From Litsea cubeba (lineage: Eukaryota > Streptophyta > Magnoliopsida > Laurales > Lauraceae), in NCBI GenBank assembly GCA_012931725.1, contig CM022945.1, positions 153,922,766 to 153,986,765 of the forward strand: a stretch of 64,000 nt of DNA, given 5' to 3'. The position numbers and the translations under genes were made by a program. The notes beneath the pieces were generated by a model. The model did not search any database, was not told the origin of the DNA, and saw only the letters and a program-made list of their open reading frames with translations. This document shows positions 24,061-36,459 of the stretch, piece after piece. The stretch's first letter is position 1. Every line of letters starts with the position of its first letter.

Positions 24061-24843
24061 CCGCCAAATTAATATTCCAAACGAAGGGTGGTGAGGGAGG
24101 GGAGAATGAGACTAAACTGACCTGAAGTAAGCTGATTAGGATTCTAAAAGGAAGACTTTATGAACTTAAGCATGTAATTTGAGTCACTGCCCAACAGTAC
24201 AAGTTTATAATGGAAAATGTACCAAAAAGTTCTTGTATTTCATGGACGAGCACCCTTTATCCCACCTTAGAATACAAAGAAAGAAAAAGAAGTACCTTTT
24301 ATGAAATTTGAACACTAATGTGGAAAAATGTAATTGATTTCAAGAAAAGCCCCAAATTTTGGAAATAAAAAAAATTTAGATCTACACTTTAAAAACTAGA
24401 TTTAGGGAAAAATAAGTGGGTAATATCAAATCTAACTCAATATATAAAGTCTTTTGGTTCATGAATTAGTGTATTACACAATCTTTACTACTATATCATT
24501 CCAAACATAATTAAATAGGTTTGATAACATATCAAACAACTTATGATAATAATAGACATCCAAGCACAAAAAATGAAAGACAACCAGCAAAAGAGTCTTA
24601 GCTACCATAGTTAAGTAGGATTCTTTTGTCTTCATGATTGTCACTTCTTTAGAACATGCGCTTCATAGCGCGGGTCCGGCTAGTGAGATATCGGCTCGGT
24701 ACCGGCCGATATGAAGACCGGTATCAGCCGATTTTTAAAACCATAACTCACTACGTCAAAACCTTAGCTACATTAACAAGGCATGAAAAACCACAGATTT
24801 AGATTATGGTATTTTTTGACACATGTCTATATCTATATCTATA
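24061..24843. other. CACTA internal AT-rich sequence, no gene seen
   Basis: AT-rich. The only structure noted is at 24665-24745, where GATATCGGCTCGGTACCGGCCGATA and ACCGGTATCAGCCGAT form overlapping inverted words, possibly a fragment of another small repeat. Confidence 0.5.
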
Positions 24844-27630
24844 TCTATACCCATATATAAAAGCAACAGTTTGGTCTCATGCTTGTCTCCTGCGTCAACT
24901 AGATTCCCTCCTGCTTTGGACTGCACCACCTATGGTCCCACCTATATGCCACAAGTTAGTCTTTTCTCCTTCCTGCTTCCATCTTCTTCTTGCTTCAAGA
25001 AAATTCTCGACAGATCTGCCGCTTCCTACGAGGGGGCCAATTTGCCAAATGGAAGGCACAGCAAGAGACACCACCTATATGCAATATCTCAGTACTCTTC
25101 CTTTCCTTTTCTCGACTGTTCCTCTCCTTGTTTCCTCTGCTTTCCTCTAATCGGTGAGAAGAAAAAGCGAAAATGAGAAGATCTCCATCTCCATCTCCAT
25201 CTCCTTCTCCATCTCCATCTCTCTCGCGACCAAATCCAATGGCAATCAAAATCCTAGATTCCGACTTCTGACAGCCCCTTCCACTACTACACATCTCCTT
25301 TTCTTCGTAAGGAATCAGAAAACCCTACAATCCCACAACGTCTACATCGTCTTTTGAGCTCCAAAACCGGATCTCCATGTTCATCTTCCCTAATTCCTTC
25401 TTTCAACGAAATAACGAAACAGGCAAACCCAGAGCACGAACCAGAGCTGTTGTTGTTTCACTCTCAGGTACTTTGCATTATTGTTGATTTTTCTTATATA
25501 ATTATGTTATCTATACCATATATAAAAGCAACAGTTTGGTCTCATGCTTGTCTCCTGCGTCAACTAGATTCCCTCCTGCTTTGGACTGCACCACCTATGG
25601 TCCCACCTATATGCCACAAGTTAGTCTTTTCTCCTTCCTGCTTCCATCTTCTTCTTGCTTCAAGAAAATTCTCGACAGATTTGCCGCTTCCTACGATGGG
25701 GCCAATTTGCCAAATGGAAGGCACAGCAAGAGACACCACCTATATGCAATATCTCAGTACTCTTCCTTTCCTTTTCTCGACTGTTCCTCTCCTTGTTTCC
25801 TCTGCTTTCCTCTAATCGGTAAGAAGAAAAAGCGAAAATGAGAAGATCTCCATCTCTCTCGCGACCAAATCCAATGGCAATCAAAATCCTAGATTCCGAC
25901 TTTTGACAGCCCCTTCCACTACTACACATCTACTTTTCTTCGTAAGGAATCAGAAAACCCTAGAATCCCACAATGTCTACATCGTCTTTTGAGCTCCAAA
26001 ACCGGATCTCCATGTTCATCTTCCCTAATTCCTTCTTTCAACGAATAACGAAACAGGCAAACCCAGAGCACGAACCAGAGCTGCTGTTGTTTCACTCTCA
26101 GGTACTTTGCATTATTGTTGATTTTTCTTATATAATTATGTTAGATTAGATGTTGGATTGAATATTTCTAAAACTATTTTTTTTTTTGTGTTAATTAGTT
26201 TAGAAAGGATTTATGATCTGGAATGAATGGTGTTTTTTTCTATACCCATATATAAAAGCAACAGTTTGGTCTCATGCTTGTCTCCTGCGTCAACTAGATT
26301 CCCTCCTGCTTTGGACTGCACCACCTATGGTCCCACCTATATGCCACAAGTTAGTCTTTTCTCCTTCCTGCTTCCATCTTCTTCTTGCTTCAAGAAAATT
26401 CTCGACAGATCTGCCGCTTCCTACGATGGGGCCAATTTGCCAAATGGAAGGCACAGCAAGAGACACCACCTATATGCAATATCTCAGTACTCTTCCTTTC
26501 CTTTTCTCGACTGTTCCTCTCCTTGTTTCCTCTGCTTTCCTCTAATCGGTGAGAAGAAAAAGCGAAAATGAGAAGATCTCCATCTCCATCTCCATCTCCA
26601 TCTCTCTCGCGACCAAATCCAATGGCAATCAAAATCCTAGATTCCGACTTCTGACAGCCCCTTCCACTACTACACATCTCCTTTTCTTCGTAAGGAAATC
26701 AGAAAACCCTACAATCCCACAACGTCTACATCGTCTTTTGAGCTCCAAAACCGGATCTCCATGTTCATCTTCCCTAATTCCGTCTTTCAACGAAATAACG
26801 AAACAGGCAAACCCAGAGCACGAACCAGAGCTGTTGTTGTTTCACTCTCAGGTACTTTGCATTATTGTTGATTTTTCTTATATAATTATGTTATCTATAC
26901 CCATATATAAAAGCAACAGTTTGGTCTCATGCTTGTCTCCCCTGCTTTGGACTGCACCACCTATGGTCCCACCTATATGCCACAAGTTAGTCTTTTCTCC
27001 TTCCTGCTTCCATCTTCTTCTTGCTTCAAGAAAATTCTCGACAGATTTGCCGCTTCCTACGATGGGGCCAATTTGCCAAATGGAAGGCACAGCAAGAGAC
27101 ACCACCTATATGCAATATCTCAGTACTCTTCCTTTCCTTTTCTCGACTGTTCCTCTCCTTGTTTCCTCTGCTTTCCTCTAATCGGTGAGAAGAAAAAGCG
27201 AAAATGAGAAGATCTCCATCTCCATCTCCATCTCTCTCGCGACCAAATCCAATGGCAATCAAAATCCTAGATTCCGACTTTTGACAGCCCCTTCCACTAC
27301 TACACATCTCCTTTTCTTCGTAAGGAATCAGAAAACCCTACAATCCCACAATGTCTACATCGTCTTTTGAGCTCCAAAACCGGATCTCCATGTTCATCTT
27401 CCCTAATTCCTTCTTTCAACGAAATAACGAAACAGGCAAACCCAGAGCACGAACCAGAGCTGCTGTTGTTTCACTCTCAGGTACTTTGCATTATTGTTGA
27501 TTTTTCTTATATAATTATGTTAGATTAGATGTTGGATTGAATATTTCTGAAACTATTTTTTTTTTTTGTGTTAATTAGTTTAGAAAGGATTTATGATCTG
27601 GAATGAATGGTGTTTTTTTTTTTTTTTTTT
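24844..27630 (+). repeat. Four tandem promoter + first-exon cassettes
   Basis: Four nearly identical units start at about 24844, 25511, 26241 and 26894. Each has a TATA box TATATAAAAG (24854, 25519, 26249, 26904), a CT-rich leader and a purine-pyrimidine CCATCT run. Each also has a segment beginning at CACAAYGTCTACATCG and a 5' splice site CTCTCAG|GTACTTTGC. Units 1 and 3 end at ATAATTATGTTAT; units 2 and 4 run on about 80 bp further, so pair 1+2 was itself duplicated into 3+4. Units 2 and 4 have an ATG (near 25975 and 27351) opening a frame of about 43 codons to the splice site; units 1 and 3 have ACG. The source gene is not recognised. Confidence 0.85.
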
Positions 27631-30132
27631 AATTTCTCAAACTCAAAATAATGGGACTAAACGCCCTTACCGCTGATGAGGTGATGCTGGGGATTGTGGG
27701 CAGGTAATATTTCTCACCTTTTTAATTGCTTGAAGGTTTGCATCTGGATTTATTATTATTACGTTTCTTAGATATGTTGGGTATCTGATGGGTTTTTCCC
27801 CATTTGGTTCTCTTTCCATGAAAAATTAGAGTGTGGTTTTTAACTCCATTCTTTGCAGGTTGCTCATTTGGATTCATTTGGAGACACAGTACTTCATGAG
27901 GGAACTTAATCTCATATTTGAGTTTTAAAGTATAAGGGTTCTTTTCTTAGTATGCACTGATGGGAGTCATGGAAGGGAGATATTCTAAATGTTTTCCATT
28001 CCATCTGTGTAGTTTTTCCACCAGTAATAAGCTTATGGGTGTAGAAGTATATATTTTTTTTAACAAATGATTGGCTAGAGATTGTGTTATTTCCCCCACA
28101 CGGAGGCCCACAGATTTGATGGAAGAAACCTAACCTTCAATAAACAAATTGCAGTTCACTTCTTCTCATGTTTATAGAGAAGCCAATGAGAATGCAAATA
28201 GATTAGCTAGAGATGGAAGTAATTGAGATGCTCTGTTGTATGATGTACAATTTTCCTTCTTTTATTCATTTCAATATTCTTCAATAAAGGAAGAGTTGCC
28301 ATTTTAACTATTTTTTATCATAAAAATTGCCAAGACAGAGACAACATAATAATACTACTGTTCATTATTTAGAGAGGAAAACGTAGCAATAGCTTAAAAA
28401 AACTCCACTAAAGGATCTCTTTTAGGGAAGGTTTTGCAACAAACATAAATGTTCCATCTCATGAATATTTCTTATTGATAAGAAGAGTCAGATTATTCAT
28501 AATTGTTCTTTAATGAGGGAAATTTAAGCCAACTGAAGCTGTGAGGAAAAAATTGATCTAGCAGAAGCTCATTGACCTCCAATATGGATTAAAACATCAG
28601 CTAATTTCATTTTCATCGACCTTCTATGAAAACTAGGCCTAAAGATGCGATCATTGATGAATAAATTGTTTCTGAAGTACTCGATTAGCATTATATCAGC
28701 TACATATGGTTTAAGTTTGTAATACAATGTGGATTCACCTGTTCGGCTGTCCCTCTCCAACTCCTTAACTAAATCTTTTCAATCAACAGATTTCTCATCA
28801 TTGATAATTACTTTTTTGCAATGTGTTTATTGTGGTGATTGGAATGCATATTGATGCAGCCTATTGATGAAGAGGATTGGTACACGGTATATTCATTTCC
28901 TACTGGGACATATATGATGCCTTCAGCTTCATTATTCTTATACTTTCAGGTGATGTCGAATTTCATCCCTAGCTAATTAGTATGCTTTTTTTTTTTCAAC
29001 CGTTAAGTCCTTTCAAAAGCTAAAAACCAAGCAACAGTATGCATTTTTTTCTCTTTCATGAATAGCTTCCACTATTGTTTTGTTCCCTATAAGGTTACAC
29101 CTGCATGTTGACATCAATTTTTGTGCCTTCTGAGGATGAGAAACCTCTATGCCTCATAGTTCCACATTAGTCACTAATGTTTGTATAATACCTTTTAAAT
29201 CTTCTTTGTTAGTAAATGAAACAGTGTTGTACATATGTATCTAACATTATTCTATCCCACCTATATGTTTACGGGATGATGTATCAGCCATGGAGCAATT
29301 GGACTCTCGGTGGGAAACATTTTGCACGTACCATGTATGGAAGAAGCAGTAATATACTTTTTAAGCAATGATTTACTTCTTTAGCTTACTTGATCTTTGT
29401 TTTGTAGCTTTATAATCACATGGTAAGAAACTCAATTGAACTTGACTAAGAATTTGAGATTTTATAATATTTCTTAAGGTAAAACTAGGAAATAAATGAG
29501 TGTGACGGAATATTAGCAAATCAAGAAAAAAATACATGCAAAGAAATGGGTATTGCAAAGACAAAAATGTTGAGATGAATGTTTGGTAAATATAGGAAAG
29601 AATGAGAAAGTAGTTAAGGGTAACATCAATATGTGATAAATTAAGGGAGCTCACTTAAGATGGTTTGCACATCTACAATGTAGAACATCAATGGTGCGGG
29701 TGAAGAAAAAGTTTTCATATGAAGAAAGTTGGGAAAGCCTTTGATGATGATGATGATGATGATGGTTGTCATCTTTCTTCAAGTAAAAGAATGAAAGATA
29801 ATGTCTAGATTTACAAATTTCAATTGTTCATACATAACTAAAAATTCTTGCTTATACATCCCAGTCTACTTCAAAGTTAGCAAGCTGAATTAAGTATTAG
29901 ATTATTCATGTGTCAAATCTTGTACAACTGGTTGCACTTGTTCATTCCTCTATATAATCTGATCAAGCCCTTTGATCAACTAAACTCACAAAAATCCTGA
30001 GTTGGGACTTTGAGATTTCATTCTACTGAACTATATTATTATATGATGAAGTAATTTCAGTTTTATTTCTTCCAGGGAAATTTTTTTTTTGAAGTTATTT
30101 TTATTTAAAGTGTGTTTACAGCATCTTGTCAA
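27631..30132. other. CACTA internal: intron-like sequence, no recognised gene
   Basis: T-rich, intron-like DNA downstream of the cassettes. A short candidate exon with ATG and donor lies at about 27652-27703 (GGGCAG|GTAATA). A GATGAT trinucleotide run occurs at about 29740-29763. I recognise no protein. Confidence 0.5.
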
Positions 30133-30999
30133 CTAAGAAGCACGGACACGGACACGGGACACGGACACGACACGACACGGACACGCCGACACGGCATTTT
30201 TCAAAAAAGTAGGACACGGACACGTTAGGGACACGTTAATAATTAATAATAATAATAATATATCTAATCATATACTAAAAGATACTATCATTTTAACTTT
30301 GCAATCAATTTGGCAATCAAATAAGTTATGACCTTTTACAAACAGCCCCCTTTTCGTTTCATTTTTTACTCTAATTTTATTATTTTAACTTTGTAATCAA
30401 TTTAGCAATCATATAAGTTATGACCTTTTACAAACAGCCCCCTTTTCTTTTCATTTTTTACTCTAATTTTATTATTTTAACTTTGTAATCAATTTAGAAA
30501 ACAAATAAGTTATGACCTTTTACAAACAGCCCCCTTTTCTTTTCATTTTTTACTCTAATTTTATTATTTTAACTTTGTAATCAATGTAGCAATCAAATAA
30601 GTTATGACCTTTTGCAATCAGCCCCCTTTTCTTTTCATTTTTTACTCTAATTTTATTATTTTCACTTTGTAATTAATTTAGCAAACAAATAAGTTATGAC
30701 CTTTTACAAAAAGCCCCCTTTTCTTTTCATTTTTTACTCTATTTTTATTATTTTTTTTCCAATTAAAAGAGGCCAGCGTGTCCCCAGCGTGTCCCCTGCG
30801 TGTCCCAGCGTGTCCCCTGCGTGTCCCAGCGTGTCCCCAACGTGTCCCAGCGTGTCCGAAATATTAAAAATAAAAAAAATAATCAGGACACTCTTTTGGG
30901 CGTGTCCGACATGTGTCGGAGCGTGTCCGGAGCGTGTCCGTGTCCGACACGTGTCGGACACCGACACTCTGGCCCCGGAGAAGTGTCCGTGCTTCCTAG
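30133..30999. mobile_element. hAT-like MITE, 867 bp
   Basis: Terminal inverted repeats CTAAGAAGCACGGACAC and its complement with one mismatch (CTAGGAAGCACGGACAC), flanked by a perfect 8-bp duplication CTTGTCAA (30125-30132 and 31000-31007). An 8-bp duplication is the hAT superfamily hallmark. The subterminal parts are arrays of CACGGACACG (left, 30140-30230) and CGTGTCC (right, 30775-30985). No coding region. The family assignment rests on the duplication length only. Confidence 0.85.
30285..30770 (+). repeat. Tandem repeat inside the MITE
   Basis: Five copies of a unit of about 95 bp containing AAGTTATGACCTTTTRCAA, CAGCCCCCTTTTC and TTTTTACTCTA, covering nearly all of the MITE centre. Confidence 0.9.
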
Positions 31000-31007
31000 C
31001 TTGTCAA

Positions 31008-31480
31008 TATCTGCCATGATTTATTTAAGAGTAGCAAATGGTATAAGTAATAATGGAAATCAATTGTGATTAAAATAAAATATATATTTTTCAATAGAAG
31101 CATTAACAAGTTAATGTTTGAGCATCCTAAAAAGTCACAACTCACAACTCACTGAGTCATAGCCCATCGCCAAGCAATACATGGACTCTTGTTCCCCTCT
31201 TAACTCATTCCAAGTACCTGACTGCCTATGTCAAGACCTGTTTACAATTATTTTTTTTTTAGTATGACTTGCTTGTTCATAGCTTATTTTGAGGTTATTT
31301 TTACCAAAAAAATGATTGCTCATAAATTTTGTTTTGAAGTAAGTTGTTTTGTGGTCACTCAAGCCAATAGAACTGTATATGTTTTCATCTCTCTCTATTG
31401 AGAACTAGAATTATTTGCTTTCTGCAGATTTTTACCATTCCTGAGTTAAAGATAGGAGCATGGTAGTGTCCATTATATAA
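31008..31480. other. CACTA internal, no gene seen
   Basis: AT-rich, intron-like sequence between the MITE and the CIP7-like fragment. Confidence 0.5.
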
Positions 31481-31481
31481 A

Positions 31482-31786
31482 GTTGAAGTTTGATACGACT
31501 CTTGATTATGCCATATTCCAACTATCACCAAAGTGTTCTCGGTGAGTTTATAACAGCCTTCGCCATCTGTTTTTTGTTTTTATTTTGTATCTCTTTCTCG
31601 TATGTGAGTTATTCATGTCGGGAGAAGGAAAAACTGATAAACTTCATTCCGGGTTAGTGAAGCCATTTGTGTCCGATTTAAAGGTTGCAGAAGAACAGTT
31701 CGCTTGAGCAGTCCCCGTTCAATTAAGTTAGAAGTTGAGAAAAGGAAGGATGCGGACAAATGGTTCACCAATGGGACTCTTCAAAG
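31482..31786 (+). pseudogene. Captured N-terminal fragment of a COP1-interacting-protein-7-like gene
   Basis: Two exon pieces. The first (about 31482-31541) encodes LKFDTTLDYAIFQLSPKCSR and ends at the donor CG|GTGAG. The second (about 31603-31786) encodes CELFMSGEGKTDKLHSGLVK, then KPFVSDLKVAEEQ, then, after a stop and a frameshift, SIKLEVEKRKDADKWF and TNGTLQR, ending at donor AAAG|GTTGG. This order matches the conserved N-terminus of plant CIP7-like (COP1-interacting protein related) proteins from memory of that family. The acceptor before the second piece looks mutated. It is genomic, not cDNA, because an intron sits between. It cannot make a working protein. Confidence 0.8.
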
Positions 31787-33830
31787 GTTGGTCCAACATT
31801 TCCATCACATTTTCTTTTATCTGAATCTGCTATTGAAGCCATATGTTGCCTCCAAAAAAAGGAAAAGAAATTTCATGATGGCATGCCAGTAATTATGGAT
31901 GGATTTTTCTTTTTGCCACTGTTTTTAGTTTTTAGTGCTCTAATTAATCGTTTTTTGCTGTTACAACTTCTGTAGGGATTTGCTATAAAATGCAGTTAGC
32001 CCTGCTTTTGGACGCACTTCTTGTGTTGATGTGTGTTTATTGGTTTTCATCTCTAGAAACTATGTTTCGAGCAACTAGATTATTGTATAGTTTGAATAAA
32101 TCAGAATGTTGTTTTAACAGACCATGAGCCTCAGGTCAAACTGTGCTGGAATTCTTGTGTTCTAGTATAGTAAGGTCACTACTAGATTCTTTTATGGTGT
32201 ATTTTCGGTCTAAAAATCTTTTTACTCTCTCGATGGCTAACCCGAGAAATATTGCATTATCTGTTGTGTCCCCTGTTCTTGTTCTTGCAATTCTTGAATT
32301 CGAATTTTTCACCATACACTGTATTAGTTTATTTCTTCTGCAATTTCTTGGACAAAGAGTTCTTGAAGACTCGGATTGCTAACTTTTCTCTGCTTTCAAA
32401 GTAACAAGATGTTGTTTACAGGGACTTGTACTTCATAAAATTAAAGTGTTTGTTTGGGGTATATGTTTAGAAAATGAGAGAATTATTTTCTATCTGAAGT
32501 TGAATAGTTCTGTGTTAATGGGCTTACGTTTGCATCATTCTAGCATCCACAGTTATGTGCTTTCTCGGTTTTGGTTATTATTTTTATGTTCTGGATTATT
32601 TTAGTTTAGTTTTTTAATTCTGTTCCGCAAATACTATTTTTTAGTGTAAACATGAGCATCTTATTATTCATATTAATACTCTGCTTGCAGATAGATAAAC
32701 ATCAGCATCTTATTGCTGACATTTTCTTGCTCTATTGTAATACAGCAACAAGTCAAAAAATACAAAGCACAAGAAAATGCTTCTTCTTTTAGAGATGACG
32801 CTGTTACAAAGGTACTCAGTCCAAGTTGGGGGTCTGCATTCACATTTGATTGCAAGAGTTCAGAGGGACAAGAACCGTATTGGATGTTCTATTTCTCATA
32901 ATGAAATCATGACAACAGTATTTCCAATGTTCTAGCAGCATATTGAACCCCATCTTGTTCATGCACATGTCAGTAAACAGGATACTATTTGGTCTTTTTT
33001 GTGATTGCTATGCTTGTTTCAAGAATGCGTATATGTTATTTATCTTTGGAGTTTGTTCTTGATTGATGTCATGGATGATTATCTTGTTTGTCCATGATAG
33101 AAGGGTAACTTTTCCTTGATACTATTTTCGTGTTGCAGCTTAAAGTTCGAAATGACTTTGATCCTGTGCTTTCGCCTGAAAGTTCACTATTTGCTTTGAA
33201 AAGTAATAAATAGGTTACAGTATCTAGTAGTGCTTTTGTCCCCAACTCTTATTGCACTGGTCATTCATACCCCACTGTTTTTTTTTTTTTTTTTTTACTT
33301 TGAGCATTATATCAGGTGGCATATCAAGACATAATGAAAGTGCTTGACCCTGGGAAATTCTATAGTGCTTAAATTTACTTAAATTTGTTATTTGTCAGTT
33401 TTTATTTTTTTATTTTTCTTTAGAATTTACTGAGAGGTATGAGCATCAGCAACCTGTCCATTCTGTACTATGGTGCAGACTGTTGGATAGGTTTTCCTCA
33501 CATTGGGTTGCCAGATGACTCTTGAATCACTTAGTTTGTATGATCCTACTGGTTCAATGATGGATTTTAATGTGGAATTTTAGCTGTTCTTTTCAATGCC
33601 TTAAATCAAATATATAGGATCATCTGATCAGAAATGTTAAGCCATGGTGGTTACACGTGAGTTTTGTACCTCTCAAAGTGTGCTTAGTGTGAGGCACAAA
33701 CTACTTACCAAGGACAAGTATGATACTAGTTTACTACTGCAATATAATTTGGTGAGGGCCTGGTGCAATAGATCTTTCCTCTTTATGTGTATACATTAAT
33801 TGATTTTGTTTGTATTTCACATTCTATTTC
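31787..33830. other. CACTA internal: intron-like with one candidate exon
   Basis: T-rich sequence. A candidate exon on + at about 32742-32812 is bounded by a CAG and by the donor AAG|GTACTCAG; its 24 codons are not recognised. A run of about 23 T occurs near 33280. Nothing else seen. Confidence 0.45.
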
Positions 33831-34716
33831 AGGTTATTGACCAAGTTGTGTAAATACTCTGCCATAAACGTTAAACAACTTGAACATGGGGATGTTATCT
33901 TTCTTTCTTGGTATACTAGTCTTGGCAGTGCATGCAAATGCAAGGAACATTGTGGTGATTAAGAAAATTGGTGAGAAAATTAATTAAGAACGCTTTTTGT
34001 ATTATCTTACCTGTGATGTGCACATATACTCCAAGCAAAAAAGGCAGTAGATCATGAACATGAAATGATGATTTTGTAGTATGTGTATCAGGTGACACTA
34101 ATAGAAGTAGTATATAAATTAAGTATTTTGAGTGGAATTGCAATCTCACAGGTGGTGCTCATTTATTTAATGGAATTCATTTATTTTTTTCCATGGTGCT
34201 CATTTATTTAATGGAATTCATTTATTTTTTTCCATGGATTTAAGGACGAGTCTTCATTTATTTAATGGAATCCATGCTCTAGATGATATTTTTGAGGTCA
34301 TATCTCTTGTTTGTTTTGATTGACAGATGCATAGCAGCTCAATCTTTGACAATGTGAGTAGCAATCTAGTATTTTCTTTCCAATTTCTTGATTTTTTATT
34401 GTTTTAAGAAATTATTTCTCTTTTCATATCATTAGGATTCTTTATAGGTGGAGTGCTCAACTAACAACTGAACTTTTGATACTTTACAGGTGGTTTGTGG
34501 GAAACGCGCGGGAGCCTTTACATGCTTTCTTGATGAAATGGGAAGATATGACTCCCCTGATGCTTCCATATCTGGTGTAAAACCAGATTTCAAGGTCTCT
34601 TCACTTGGAGAAGTGTATTCATTATTGGAAGCAAATTTCGAACTGGCTCCTTGATCCCAAATTTTTTCGACAGTAATGGATGCTATGGTGTTTGAATACT
34701 TCAAATAAGCAATATA
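33831..34716 (+). repeat. Partial inverted copy of the right-arm segment (DUF1666 intron + segment B)
   Basis: Matches 35632-36460 in inverted orientation. It begins exactly where the DUF1666-like exon ends in the other copy (GGTTATTGACCAAG), runs through intron-like sequence and ends with 'segment B' (34440-34716). Segment B contains a 3' splice site ACTTTACAG|GTGG and a conserved 60-codon frame that I do not recognise. It is cut off at 34716, where a CACTA terminus begins. Segment B occurs three times in the window. Confidence 0.8.
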
Positions 34717-35880
34717 CACTACACCATTTCAGGGCTTTTACAGCGTGCAATGCGCGCCGTAAATGTAAGTTTACGGCTCACGGGGGTCGTGCCGTAAAAG
34801 CTCCTGCCGTAAAAGGTTCGATGTAATTACAGCGTGCATATACAGGCCGTAAGTAGGATCAATGCACGCCGAAAATGATGCTCTTAGGACTTTATGGACC
34901 AGATTTATGGCCTACTAAGCAGGCCGTAAATACTAAACTTTTACGACGCAAATTGAGTGCCGTTAAAGCATTGGTGTGCTTAAGTTTATGGCACACCTAG
35001 TAAGCTGTGAATACTTAAAACGAAAAATGTTTTACACAGCTTGCATTTGTGGGCTGTAAATGGGTTGTGTACAATCTGATTAACGGCCCCAAATGCAAGC
35101 CGTAATTAAGTATATGTTTTTACAACTTGCAAATGCAGGCCATTAAAGAGTTGGCGAGTTTCAATTTACGGCTCGCAAGACGCGCCTTAATTGTTTTTTT
35201 TTTATAAAAAAGAATTAATTATTTTTAATTAAAAAAATTAAATCCACATTTTTTTATTGCTACAAATACAAATTAATAAATTAAAATAAAAAATGTAAAC
35301 AGAACCTGCAAATAAACACTTGACCTGCAGTTAAAAACAAAAACACTGGACTTGCAGTCTATACAAGCTAGATAGGCCATGGGAAAAAAATACATGAAAA
35401 TGATCATCCATTCAAATCAATACCAAAACAATGAGGAAATTCTTGTTTGTTCATTTACAAGATTCACACACTTTTCGTCTTCTTCCATTGGGATTTATTC
35501 GCGAAGGTACCTACCCTTATCAAAACAACCTCTTCTTTGTTCCCTTCCACATATATTACTTATCAAATATAAAAGAGCAAGAAAAGATAAATCAAGCTTG
35601 AAGAACATTCATATGTTGCCTTCCTAAAAATATGACATGGTATATTGCTTATTTGAAGTATTCAAACATCATAGCGTCCACTACTGTCGAAAAAATTTGG
35701 GATCAAGGAGCCAGTTCGAAATTTGCTTCCAATAATGAATACACTTCTCCAAGTGAAGAGACCTTGAAATCTGGTTTTACACCAGATATGGAAGCATCAG
35801 GGGAGTCATATCTTCCCATTTCACCCACACATTTCCCACAAACCACCTGTAAAGTATCAAAAGTTCAGTTGTTAGTTGAG
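34717..35880 (+). repeat. Inner CACTA terminus: left arm of a 1.17-kb inverted repeat
   Basis: Begins CACTACACCATTTCAGGGC and is a close match, in inverted orientation, to 40135-41309 over its whole length. The first 500 bp hold TTTACGGC and GCATGC-type subterminal words; 35200-35300 is AT-rich; 35632-35880 is segment B. It points left, so it is a second copy of the CACTA right end. Confidence 0.88.
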
Positions 35881-36459
35881 CACTCCACCTGTAAAGAATC
35901 CTAATGATATGAAACGAGAAATAATTTCTTAAAATAGTAAAAAATCAAGAAATTGGAAAGAAAATACTATATTGCTACTCACATTGTCAAAGATTGAACT
36001 ACTATGCATCTGTCAATCAAAACAAACAAGAGACATGACCTCAAAACTATCATCAAGAGCATGAAGTCCATTAAATAAATGAAGACTCGTCCTTAAATCA
36101 ATGGAAAAAATAAATGAATTCCATTAAATAAGTGAGCACCACCTGTGAGATTGCAATTTCACTCAAAATACTTAATTTATATACTACTTCTATTAGTGTC
36201 ACCTGATACACATACTACAAAATCATCATTTCATGTTCCTGATCCACTGCCTTTTGCTTGGAGTATATGTGCTCATCACAGGTAAGATAATATAAAAAGC
36301 ATTCTTAATTAATTTTCTCACCAATTTTCTTAATCACCACAATGTTCCTTGCATTTGCATGCACTGCCAAGACTAGTATACCAAGAAAGAAAGATAACAT
36401 CCCTATGTTCAAGTTGTTTAACGTTTATGGCAAAGTATTTACACAACTTGGTCAATAAC
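35881..36459 (-). other. Intron sequence downstream of the captured DUF1666-like exon
   Basis: On - this follows the donor CTGAG|GTTATTG at the end of the captured exon and leads to segment B. It is the counterpart of 33831-34440. The apparent reading frame after the donor is read-through into intron. Confidence 0.6.

Noticed and set aside
24806..27207. Frames of 90-210 codons across the four cassettes
   Set aside because: The repeated peptides come from repeated leader DNA including the TATA box; several overlapping frames are equally open, and only the segment before the splice site is a plausible exon.
30140..30990. CACGGACACG / CGTGTCC arrays as a CRISPR or telomere-like array
   Set aside because: No unique spacers and not a plant telomere word; explained as the ends of an hAT-like MITE.
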